Source: CAWAND01 sp963807065
GTDB lineage: Bacteria; Chloroflexota; Anaerolineae; Anaerolineales; E44-bin32
Reading direction: 5' to 3'
Assembly: GCA_963807065.1 (NCBI GenBank)
Contig: CAWDZQ010000003.1
Span: forward strand, 620,001-684,000
DNA length: 64,000 nt
The first letter of the stretch is position 1; each line of letters opens with the position of its first letter. The position numbers and the translations under genes are program-made. The notes below the pieces were generated by a model. The model was not told where the DNA came from and made no database searches. It was given only the letters and a program-made list of their open reading frames with translations. Shown here in pieces: positions 9,782 through 17,074 of this stretch.

Positions 9782-11660
9782 TCCCCACACCCCGTCCGAA
9801 GAATCCGCCATCCGCAACTACCCACAGCTCTTGCAGCGCTATGCCCGGTTGCTCGAGGTCTCATCACAATTGGTCTCGACCCTGGAGCTCCAGACTCTGC
9901 TGGACAGCATCGTGGCCGCGGCGAAGGAGCTCACACAAAGCGAGTCGGCTTCGCTGCTGCTCTACAATTCGCAGACCCAGCATCTGTACTTCGAGGCTGC
10001 CTCTGACAACCTGATCCAGGGGCTCGATAGAACGGCGGTGCCGGCCGACAACAGCATCGCCGGGTGGGTCTATACGCACCAAGAACCCCTGGTGGTCGAG
10101 AACGCACTCCAGGACCCCCGCTTCTTTCGTGAAGTCGACGTCCTGACGCGATTTCAGACCCGGACCATTTTGGGCGTCCCGCTCCGAACCAAGGAAAAGT
10201 CGTTCGGGGTTATCGAAGCCGTCAACAAGCTGTCAGGGAGATATGAAGAAGACGACGTGCGAGTGCTGCAGACCCTGGCGGCACAGGCAGCCATCGCCAT
10301 CGAGAACACCCGGTTGTTTCAGCAAAGCGATCTCATCGCCGAGATGGTGCACGAATTCCGGACACCGCTTGGCGGCCTGACGGCGGCGGCCCACCTTCTC
10401 CAGCGGCCCGATCTGCCGGACGACCAGCGGAATAAGCTCAGCCAGACGGTCTACAAGGAAGTGCAACGACTAAACGGCATGGCGGACGATTTCCTTGAGC
10501 TGGCACGCCTCGAATCCGGTCGGGCCAGGTTTGTCAAGGAACCCGTGCACTTGGGCGGCTTGATCGGCGAGTGTGTCGAGATCGTTCGGCCGCAGGCTGA
10601 AGAGCAACACATTCCAATTGGGACTGATATTGACCCGAACGTTTCAACGGTCCCGGGGGATCGCAATCGCCTGAAGCAGGTCATCCTCAACCTGCTCACA
10701 AACGCCATTAAGTACAACAAGCCCGGCGGCAAAGTCCAGATTCGTCTCCGTCGCCAAGGGGAGGAAGTGTTGGCTTCGGTCTCCGATACGGGCAAAGGCA
10801 TCCCGGCAGAGAGCCTGGCGCATATCTTCGAACGCTTCTACCGGGTTCCCGACCAGGAAGGCCGCGTCGGTGGGACTGGCCTCGGTCTGGCGATCTCCAA
10901 GCGGATCACCGAGGCCCATCAGGGCACCATCAGCGTCGAGAGCCAACCCGGGCAGGGCACGACATTCACCATCACCCTTCCTGCTGGGGACGGCGTGGCC
11001 TACGATACGCGTCCTAGAGTTCTGATCAGCCTCTCAGCCTCGCCTTCCAAACTGCCTCTCGAGAGAGTCCACCGAAAGGTGGATCAATGTGGGCCGCCCA
11101 TGCGGGCAGGTTCTGGGCGAGGCGCATGTTTCAAGATCCCGGATCAACTCGGCTTGCTCCATCACGGAAAGCACCTGGCCGGCCTTGACCGCTGCTCGTT
11201 TGCACACTCGGGCCGCCAACCTGGCCTCGACTTCGCTCCCCAATGGCGACTCATCCTCCTCAAATTCGTCGACCACTGTCTGAAGCGCCGCCTCGGGCGG
11301 CAGCCCCAAGAGGAGTGCCGGAAGCGCTCGGACGCGAAAAGTGCGGCCCCCAAAGGGCTCGACGTCAAACCCGATCCGATTCAGGACCTCGAGTTTCCCC
11401 TCCAGCAAGGCAGCCTGGGACGGGCTGAGTTCAACACTGACCGGCTCCAACAAAATCTGGGACTCAAGCTGGCCCGAGCGGAAGGCGTCCATGAAGCGTT
11501 CGAAGAGAACCCGCTCATGGGCCGCGTGCTGGTCGATCAGATACAAGCCATCGGGCCCCTCCGCCACGAGGTAGGCCGCGCCCACCTGCCCGACCGGCCG
11601 GAGCAGCGGCATGCTCCCCGTTGGGCGCGCGGCCGGCTCCAACTCGGGCAGGTGACGTAA
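9768..11660 (+). CDS. GAF-domain sensor histidine kinase; frame runs on antisense to mutL
   Basis: Soluble histidine kinase. GAF domain at about residues 25-185, HisKA with His195 in MVHEFRTPLGG, and a HATPase domain with N-box (NLLTNAIKYN), DTGKGIP, FERFYRVP and GTGLGLAIS. The conserved kinase ends at TFTITLPAG near residue 409 (about base 10993). The frame then continues another 217 codons, antisense to mutL, to a stop at 11658-11660; that part resembles no known domain and is probably not functional protein. In the other two frames stops occur at 11015 and 11023, just before the mutL end at 11034, so a one-base indel near 10985-11010 may have removed the true stop. The GTG start overlaps the sirtuin gene. 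Confidence 0.82.
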   Translation: MRPIDPHTPSEESAIRNYPQLLQRYARLLEVSSQLVSTLELQTLLDSIVAAAKELTQSESASLLLYNSQTQHLYFEAASDNLIQGLDRTAVPADNSIAGWVYTHQEPLVVENALQDPRFFREVDVLTRFQTRTILGVPLRTKEKSFGVIEAVNKLSGRYEEDDVRVLQTLAAQAAIAIENTRLFQQSDLIAEMVHEFRTPLGGLTAAAHLLQRPDLPDDQRNKLSQTVYKEVQRLNGMADDFLELARLESGRARFVKEPVHLGGLIGECVEIVRPQAEEQHIPIGTDIDPNVSTVPGDRNRLKQVILNLLTNAIKYNKPGGKVQIRLRRQGEEVLASVSDTGKGIPAESLAHIFERFYRVPDQEGRVGGTGLGLAISKRITEAHQGTISVESQPGQGTTFTITLPAGDGVAYDTRPRVLISLSASPSKLPLERVHRKVDQCGPPMRAGSGRGACFKIPDQLGLLHHGKHLAGLDRCSFAHSGRQPGLDFAPQWRLILLKFVDHCLKRRLGRQPQEECRKRSDAKSAAPKGLDVKPDPIQDLEFPLQQGSLGRAEFNTDRLQQNLGLKLARAEGVHEAFEENPLMGRVLVDQIQAIGPLRHEVGRAHLPDRPEQRHAPRWARGRLQLGQVT

Positions 11661-12758
11661 ACTCGCAGCCTGATCCCATGCCCGCCCGCCCAGACCGGCC
11701 AGCCGGCCGCGGGCCCCCTCAAGGGCGCCAGACCATCCTTCACCGGGCTCCAGGCTGGGCGGCGGTGCCTCATTCAGCAGCGTGGCGCGCACGCTCCTCT
11801 GGACCACCGAGAATACCCGGCCCGGATCCTGGAATCGGACTTCAGCCTTGGCTGGATGCACATTGACATCGACCCACTCTGGCGGCAAATCCACAAACAC
11901 GATCGCCATCGGGTAGCGGCCGACCATCAGCAGACCGTGGTAGGCCTGAACCACCGCCGCCGACAGGCTGGCGTCCTGCACCCAGCGGCGATTGATGAAA
12001 AAGGTCAGCTCGCGCCGATTGGCCCTGCTCACGGAGGGTGGGCTGATAAACCCATGGACGTCGACGTCTGAGGGGCTGATGGGTTCGGGGAGGGAGATCA
12101 TCTCGCGTGCCGTATCCAATCCGAAGACCGCCGCCAGAGTCTCGCGAGCCTGACCGTTTCCGCTCGTCTGAAGCTGGCTCCTGCCATCCAGGACAAGCGT
12201 GAAGCGCACTTCCGGATAGGCCAGCGCATAGCGCGACACCCAGTCGTTGATGTGTCGGCGTTCGGTGGTTTCAGTTTTGAGGAACTTGCGCCTCGCCGGA
12301 ACGTTGTAGAAAAGGTCCCGGACCTGCACCTGTGTCCCCACAGGAGAGCCTACAGACTCGACCTTGCCGGTCTCTCCCCCTTCGGCGGCGATCCGCAGAC
12401 CGGCAGCTGCGTTGGCGGGTCGCGAAATGAGGGTCAATCGCGATACGGCCGCAACCGACGCCAGGGCCTCGCCCCGGAAGCCCAGCGTGCGGATGTCGAA
12501 CAGGTCATCAGCGGTCCGGAGTTTGGATGTCGCATGGCGTGCCAGCGCCAAGCGGATGTCATCGGGGTCGATCCCCAGCCCGTCGTCGGAGACCTCAATC
12601 AGCTCCTGGCCGGCGCCTTCGATGTGAATATCGATTGCCTTGGCTCCGGCATCGAGGGCGTTTTCAACCAGCTCCTTCACGACCGAAGCCGGCCGCTCGA
12701 CGACTTCTCCGGCGGCAATCGCCGACGCCACGTTCTCGGGAAGGATTCTGATGGGCAA
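11034..12758 (-). CDS. mutL: DNA mismatch repair protein MutL
   Basis: MutL couples mismatch recognition by MutS to strand incision. The 574-residue protein has the GHKL ATPase motifs ENALDAG, DDGLGI and TLGFRGEALASV in the first 110 residues and a C-terminal dimerisation domain. The endonuclease metal motif DQHAAHERVLFE is intact, as are CKRAAVKAG and CPHGRP, so this is the nicking type found in bacteria without MutH. The start is TTG at 12758, with AAGGAG 6 bases upstream; the protein begins MPIRILPENVASAIAAGEVV as the family does. mutS is not in the window. Its 3' half lies opposite the read-through of the GAF kinase. Confidence 0.96.
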   Translation of the reverse strand: MPIRILPENVASAIAAGEVVERPASVVKELVENALDAGAKAIDIHIEGAGQELIEVSDDGLGIDPDDIRLALARHATSKLRTADDLFDIRTLGFRGEALASVAAVSRLTLISRPANAAAGLRIAAEGGETGKVESVGSPVGTQVQVRDLFYNVPARRKFLKTETTERRHINDWVSRYALAYPEVRFTLVLDGRSQLQTSGNGQARETLAAVFGLDTAREMISLPEPISPSDVDVHGFISPPSVSRANRRELTFFINRRWVQDASLSAAVVQAYHGLLMVGRYPMAIVFVDLPPEWVDVNVHPAKAEVRFQDPGRVFSVVQRSVRATLLNEAPPPSLEPGEGWSGALEGARGRLAGLGGRAWDQAASLRHLPELEPAARPTGSMPLLRPVGQVGAAYLVAEGPDGLYLIDQHAAHERVLFERFMDAFRSGQLESQILLEPVSVELSPSQAALLEGKLEVLNRIGFDVEPFGGRTFRVRALPALLLGLPPEAALQTVVDEFEEDESPLGSEVEARLAARVCKRAAVKAGQVLSVMEQAELIRDLETCASPRTCPHGRPTLIHLSVDSLERQFGRRG

Positions 12759-12796
12759 TGGCTGCTCCTTGGGCCGGGGTCTGAGCGGGCCCTGCG

Positions 12797-12802
12797 ATTA
12801 TA
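12797..12802 (-). promoter_or_regulatory. -10 element of the mutL promoter
   Basis: A perfect minus-strand TATAAT lies 39 bases before the mutL TTG. No good -35 is seen at 16-18 bases. It sits just 17 bases from the -35 of the divergent HAD promoter, so the two face away from a shared short region. Confidence 0.5.
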
Positions 12803-12818
12803 CAGGTGGCAGCCCGCG

Positions 12819-12848
12819 TTGACAGCCCGATGCGCGCCAAACTATACT
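12819..12848 (+). promoter_or_regulatory. promoter for the HAD-CoA-transferase genes
   Basis: TTGACA (12819-12824), 18-base spacer, TATACT (12843-12848). The predicted start near 12855 lies downstream of the in-frame codon at 12806, so translation must begin later, supporting the TTG at 12980. Confidence 0.7.
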
Positions 12849-12979
12849 TTCCAGAATCGCATGACTTTCCCTGGCCGCCTCCGGTGTTCCGCCAACTTTG
12901 CCCGGCGAGCCTAAGCGACGCCGAAGGTGCCGCGATCAGCGGCGGGCGAGCGGCGTCAAGGACGTCCATCCTGACTTCG

Positions 12980-13657
12980 TTGATAGAAATCCTGCTCATC
13001 GATCTCGATGACACCCTCTATCCTCCCGGCAACGGTGTCTGGAGGCTGATCTCTGACCGGATCGACGACTACATGATCGATCGGATGGAGCTTCCGCCCG
13101 AGGAGGCCCGGCGTTTGCGCTCCAACTACCTGGAAGCGCAGGGAACCACGCTCAAGGGCCTGATGGGGGATTTCGACATCGATCCGTCTGACTATCTCAC
13201 CTTTGTCCACCAACTCGACTATCCGTCGCTCATCCACCCCGACGCCGAGCTTCGGCAGATGCTTGAAAGCCTGCCTCAGGTCAAATACGTCTTCACCAAC
13301 GCCAGCGCCGAGCACGCCCGGAAGGTGCTGGCCGCCCTTGGGCTAACGGATGTGTTCAGCGGCATCATCGACATTGTCGCCTTAGGTTATGCCAACAAAC
13401 CAGAACACTTGGCCTATGTTCGGGCGCTTGAACTCATCGGCTCCCCAGACCCGCAGGGCTGCTTGATGGCCGATGACCGGCTCGAGAATCTCCTGCCTGC
13501 CCGCGCCATGGGGATGACGACCGTGCTCGTCGGATCGGGTGCCGGCATGGGTGTCGATGCGGGTGTCGATGTTCGGATCGATCGGTTGGCCGATCTACCT
13601 TCCGTATTGCCCCATCTGCGGGACGGCCCCCAGCCTCAGGGAACCCGACGTGGTTGA
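12980..13657 (+). CDS. HAD-family hydrolase, pyrimidine 5'-nucleotidase-like
   Basis: HAD phosphatase of about 225 residues. Motif I is LLIDLDDTLYPP near the N-terminus (nucleophile D8, acid D10 from the chosen start), motif II is VFTNAS, and a lysine (NKPEH) and the acidic motif (LMADDRLENL) follow in family order. The closest described relatives are the Sdt1/pyrimidine 5'-nucleotidase group, known for the DLDDTLY motif; the true substrate is not evident. TTG at 12980 is preferred because the frame upstream crosses the promoter and is not HAD-like, although its RBS is poor. The last 8 bases overlap the CoA-transferase gene, indicating co-translation. Confidence 0.8.
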   Translation: MIEILLIDLDDTLYPPGNGVWRLISDRIDDYMIDRMELPPEEARRLRSNYLEAQGTTLKGLMGDFDIDPSDYLTFVHQLDYPSLIHPDAELRQMLESLPQVKYVFTNASAEHARKVLAALGLTDVFSGIIDIVALGYANKPEHLAYVRALELIGSPDPQGCLMADDRLENLLPARAMGMTTVLVGSGAGMGVDAGVDVRIDRLADLPSVLPHLRDGPQPQGTRRG

Positions 13658-14480
13658 CAAGCTGATCGGGCTGAGGGAAGCGGTGGAATGGGTATCGCCG
13701 GAGGGCTGCCGGCTGGCGTTTGGAGGCATGACCCTGTACAGGCGCCCGATGGCTTTCAGCCTGGCGCTTCTGGAAAAGCATGACCGGGAGGGCAACCCGG
13801 AAGGGTTGGAGCTGGTGTGTTTCACCGCCGGTGTGGAAAGCGACCTCCTGGTCGGCGCCGGCATGGTGGCCAGCGTCCGCAGCTGCTATTTCGGCCTCGA
13901 GATCTTCGGCTTTGCGCCTCATTTCACAGCGGCTGCGGCCTCCGGCGGGTTGGCGATTATCGACGAAAGTGAATCCAGCCTGGCCGCCGGCCTTCGGGCC
14001 AATCTGGCCGGCGTTGGCTTCATGCCCTCCAGGGCCTGGATCGGCACCGATATGCCCAGACTGCGGCCGGATGTGAAGACGGTGATCGACCCCTACACCG
14101 GCAAAGAGCTGATGGCCTTCCCCGCTATCGAAATCGACCTGGCCGTGATCCACGCTCTGGAGGCGGATAAGGAGGGGAACGCCCGGATCGGCGGCAATCA
14201 AGCGGTGGATCCCGAATTGGCCTTGGTGGCGAAGACGGTCGTCATAACTACCGAGAAAATCTCCCCGGCGCTGGAAAAGGCGGACATCGTTGGGCCAGTC
14301 GTGGATGCCGTGGTCCTGGCGCCTTCGGGTGCCTGGCCGACATCCTGTCACCCCTCTTACCCAATGGATGGCCTGGCTATCCTGGCTTATGCGGAAAAGG
14401 CCGGCACTGATGACTACGCCGACCTGATCGCCGATTGGCAGGGACGACACGGCCTTGGTCATAGGGGGGATCTGCCCTGA
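13650..14480 (+). CDS. CoA-transferase subunit A (GctA-like), without a partner subunit
   Basis: A 276-residue protein of the class I CoA-transferase alpha-subunit family, resembling glutaconate CoA-transferase subunit A and IpdA-like proteins (RLAFGGM near the start, GLEIFGFAP, and ARIGGNQAVDPELALVAKTVVITTEKI in the second half). GTG at 13650 overlaps the HAD gene end. In described enzymes the catalytic glutamate is in the beta subunit, usually encoded next door; here the next gene is a protease and no beta subunit is in the window. The C-terminal part PSGAWPTSCHPSYPMDG is intact. Substrate is unknown: it may pair with a distant subunit or have another role. Confidence 0.82.
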   Translation: MVDKLIGLREAVEWVSPEGCRLAFGGMTLYRRPMAFSLALLEKHDREGNPEGLELVCFTAGVESDLLVGAGMVASVRSCYFGLEIFGFAPHFTAAAASGGLAIIDESESSLAAGLRANLAGVGFMPSRAWIGTDMPRLRPDVKTVIDPYTGKELMAFPAIEIDLAVIHALEADKEGNARIGGNQAVDPELALVAKTVVITTEKISPALEKADIVGPVVDAVVLAPSGAWPTSCHPSYPMDGLAILAYAEKAGTDDYADLIADWQGRHGLGHRGDLP

Positions 14481-14500
14481 AACCCGCTGCGGCGGGTTTC
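14479..14500 (+). terminator. hairpin after the CoA-transferase stop
   Basis: Perfect 9-base arms (14479-14487 and 14492-14500) around a TGCG loop start at the stop codon. No T-run follows, so it is a weak terminator candidate or a 3'-end stabiliser. Confidence 0.4.
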
Positions 14501-14571
14501 GGGCTGAGTGCGCGTGGCGTTTTGTCTCAACTTATTGGAGTAGGGCAGCGGGCGAACAAAGGAAGGCAGCG

Positions 14572-15870
14572 ATGAGCGGACGTGGAATGGCTGGCGCAGT
14601 CCTTGGAATCCTGTTCGGCTTGATCCTAGCCACCGGGCTGCTCGTCGGGGGCATGGCGATCGGTTCCAGCGTGGGGCAGCTGCCCTTCTTCAGCCCGACC
14701 GCATCCCCGCCTCCGACAGCCAGTCCGGTCCCCCCTTCCCCCGCCCCTACGGCCATCCCACCTTCTGCGGTGCCGCCGACCGCACCCGCACCACCCACCA
14801 GCCCCGCCACGGATCAGCTGTTTGCACCCTTCTGGCAGGCCTGGGACATCATTCACCAGGAGTACGTGGATCCCGTCCGCGACCTGGATCTCATGCGCGG
14901 CGCCATCAGCGGGATGATGGACGCGCTCGGCGATTCGCACAGTTCCTACATGGACCCCACCGAGTACCAGCAGGCCAGCTTGAGTCTATCGGGTGAGTAC
15001 GAAGGCATCGGTGCCTGGGTGGACACCAACACCGAGTATCTGACGATCATTTCGCCGATGCCCGGTTCCCCGGCCATGCAAGCCGGGCTGAAGCCAGGCG
15101 ACGAGATCATCGCCATCGACGGTGAGGACATGACCGGCATCGATGGCAATCAGGTGATCCAGTCTGTGCTTGGCCCGGCTGGAACCCACGTCCGCCTCAC
15201 GGTGCGACGCCCGGGGGAGCCGCAACCCTTGGAGTTCGACGTCGTCCGGCAGGCCATCACCGTCCCCAGCGTTGACTCGAAGATGCTCGACGGCGACATC
15301 GGCTACGTGCAGCTGTTCACCTTTGGCGACACAACCAGTGATGACCTACGACAGCAGCTCGAATCCCTGTTAGCTCAAAACCCCAAAGGACTGATCTTGG
15401 ACCTGCGTAACAACGGAGGCGGGTACTTGGACACTTCGGTTCAGGTCGCCAGCCAGTTCATCGCCGACGGGCCCATTTTGAGCGAGCGCTTTGGCGACGG
15501 CAGCGAACATGTCTACCGCGCCCAACCCGGTGGGTTGGCGACCGAGAGTCCGCTCGTGGTATTGGTCAACGAAGGCACGGCGTCGGCCTCGGAGATCGTG
15601 GCTGGTGCGATCCAGGATACCGGGCGCGGCACCCTGGTTGGCACGTCCACTTTCGGCAAGGGTTCGGTGCAGAATTGGATCCCCCTTAACGGTGATGGCG
15701 GGGCGGTCCGCATCACGATCGCGCGCTGGTACACGCCCAACGGACGCCAGATCAGCGGCGACGGCCTGACCCCAGACGTTAGCGTTGATCTAACAGATCA
15801 GGATGTACAATCGGGCAAAGATCCACAGCTCGACCGGGCCCTTGAGATTCTCCAAGGCACGGGCCCCTAA
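14572..15870 (+). CDS. ctpA: S41-family carboxyl-terminal processing protease (CtpA-like)
   Basis: Membrane-anchored extracytoplasmic serine protease of 432 residues. It has one N-terminal hydrophobic segment (AVLGILFGLILATGLLVGG), a Pro/Thr/Ser-rich linker, a PDZ domain (about residues 140-225) and the S41 catalytic domain. Ser338 in the TASASE box and Lys363 in FGKGSVQ are 25 residues apart, as in known Ser-Lys dyads of the family. The ATG at 14572 has GGAAGG 5 bases upstream and places the signal anchor at the N-terminus; longer in-frame starts would run back into the CoA-transferase gene. Such proteases trim C-termini of envelope proteins; the substrate here is unknown. Confidence 0.93.
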   Translation: MSGRGMAGAVLGILFGLILATGLLVGGMAIGSSVGQLPFFSPTASPPPTASPVPPSPAPTAIPPSAVPPTAPAPPTSPATDQLFAPFWQAWDIIHQEYVDPVRDLDLMRGAISGMMDALGDSHSSYMDPTEYQQASLSLSGEYEGIGAWVDTNTEYLTIISPMPGSPAMQAGLKPGDEIIAIDGEDMTGIDGNQVIQSVLGPAGTHVRLTVRRPGEPQPLEFDVVRQAITVPSVDSKMLDGDIGYVQLFTFGDTTSDDLRQQLESLLAQNPKGLILDLRNNGGGYLDTSVQVASQFIADGPILSERFGDGSEHVYRAQPGGLATESPLVVLVNEGTASASEIVAGAIQDTGRGTLVGTSTFGKGSVQNWIPLNGDGGAVRITIARWYTPNGRQISGDGLTPDVSVDLTDQDVQSGKDPQLDRALEILQGTGP

Positions 15871-15897
15871 CCGGCTGTAGTGCGCTTTCGGAGGTAA

Positions 15898-16629
15898 ATG
15901 GACATGTTTATGCTTTGGGATCCCACCTATCTGATTTATATGATTCCCGGTCTTGTGCTCACCCTGCTGGCACAGTGGTGGGTCAATTCGACCTACAAGA
16001 AGTGGAGCCAAGTCCAAAACACGCAGGGATTGACCGGCGCCGAAGCCGCCAAACGCCTGCTCGATTCCGGCGGTCTCGGGTACATCGGGCTCCAGGGAAT
16101 CCAGGGGAACCTGACCGACAACTACGACCCCCGGAGCCAAACCCTCAATCTGTCCCAAGGAGTTGCACAGACTCGTTCGGTGGCGGCGCTCGCCATCGCC
16201 GCCCACGAGATCGGGCACGCCGTTCAAGACCAGAAGGGCTATCTGCCCATGCGCTTGCGGGCGGCATTGGTCCCCGCCGTAAGCATTGGTTCCAACCTGG
16301 GACTGTTCATGATCATGGGCGGCCTGCTGCTGCGCGGCATGCTGGGCGTCGGCCTGGCGACACAGATCGCCTGGCTGGGCGTGCTTTTCTTCGCCGGCGG
16401 CGCTGTGTTCGCACTGGCCACGCTGCCGGTCGAGCTTGACGCTTCGTCCCGAGCCAAGAATCTCCTCAAACAGTCCGGGTTGGTCACCTCGCCCAAGGAG
16501 TTCGAGGGAGTCAGCGCGGTCTTGCGCGCCGCCGCCTTCACCTACATTGCCGGCTTGGCCGCAGCCATCCTGCAGCTGCTGTACTTCGTCAGCCTGGTCG
16601 GCGGCATGGGCGGTCGTCGTCGGAGTTGA
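15898..16629 (+). CDS. YugP-type zinc-dependent membrane metallopeptidase
   Basis: Predicted membrane metalloprotease of 243 residues in the YugP (Zn_peptidase_2) family. It begins with a TM segment (YLIYMIPGLVLTLLAQWWV), contains the zinc motif HEIGH within AAHEIGHAVQDQKGYLPMRLR, and ends with three further hydrophobic helices. The second part has VELDASSRAK, the conserved region expected to hold a third zinc ligand. ATG 15898 follows GGAGG at 15890-15894. It lies 27 bases after ctpA in the same direction, so two envelope proteolysis genes may be co-transcribed. Confidence 0.9.
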   Translation: MDMFMLWDPTYLIYMIPGLVLTLLAQWWVNSTYKKWSQVQNTQGLTGAEAAKRLLDSGGLGYIGLQGIQGNLTDNYDPRSQTLNLSQGVAQTRSVAALAIAAHEIGHAVQDQKGYLPMRLRAALVPAVSIGSNLGLFMIMGGLLLRGMLGVGLATQIAWLGVLFFAGGAVFALATLPVELDASSRAKNLLKQSGLVTSPKEFEGVSAVLRAAAFTYIAGLAAAILQLLYFVSLVGGMGGRRRS

Positions 16630-16699
16630 ACGCGACCTAATCGCCCTCAGCCAACGCCCGCTGGGCGAGGCGAGGCGGCACGCTCGTCCGATCTATTGT

Positions 16700-16717
16700 T
16701 AGTGAAATATTTCACAA
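16700..16717. promoter_or_regulatory. palindromic operator candidate (Rex/CRP-like), site A
   Basis: Contains the perfect 14-base palindrome GTGAAATATTTCAC (16702-16715) and matches the Rex consensus TTGTGAA-N4-TTCACAA with one mismatch. It lies 71 bases after the metallopeptidase stop and about 75 bases before the mgtE -35. Near-copies occur at 42724 and 55021. Confidence 0.5.
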
Positions 16718-16790
16718 TCTGGACCCGGGCAGCCGTACAAACCCCGTGGCCTCCAGCCCCCTTTGGATTCCTATCAGGGGGTGTTTGGCT

Positions 16791-16819
16791 TTGACAGGCC
16801 CCGCTCCGGGTGCTAGAAT
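16791..16819 (+). promoter_or_regulatory. sigma-70-type promoter for mgtE
   Basis: TTGACA (16791-16796), 17-base spacer, TAGAAT (16814-16819). This is close to consensus and predicts a start near 16826, about 250 bases before the mgtE ATG. It probably drives the compact gene run to 22805. Confidence 0.75.
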
Positions 16820-16825
16820 CCGCCA

Positions 16826-17074
16826 TTGTCCTCGCCGACCCGTGGCACCGGCAGGCCTTTAATACCTCGAGACCAACAGGTCTGTCCTGAGGCGCTGCGG
16901 GCTCAAACTCCCGCACCAAGTACATCTCAGCGGCCCCCACCCGCAAAGCGACGTGGCACGCCGCCCGGCTGAGTGCGCCAAACGCCCCGGGGGCGATGGA
17001 TCGTGCCCCGCTTTTGTCTTGGGGCCCGGCGCGATCAAAGGCCCACCTCAACTTTTCGACCCAGGAGGAAGAAC
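16826..17074 (+). promoter_or_regulatory. long structured mgtE leader, riboswitch candidate
   Basis: This stretch between promoter and mgtE has no convincing gene. Several nested helices can be drawn: AGACC/GGTCT around AACA within an outer CCTC/GAGG (16867-16894 region), TGCGGG/CCCGCA, and CTCAGC/GCTGAG enclosing about 40 bases. The usual M-box landmarks of Mg-sensing mgtE leaders were looked for and not found. A cis-acting RNA is plausible because mgtE genes are often riboswitch-controlled, but no known class is assigned. Confidence 0.4.

Noticed and set aside
16826..17074. M-box magnesium riboswitch
   Set aside because: Conserved M-box blocks were looked for before mgtE and not found, so the class name is not used.
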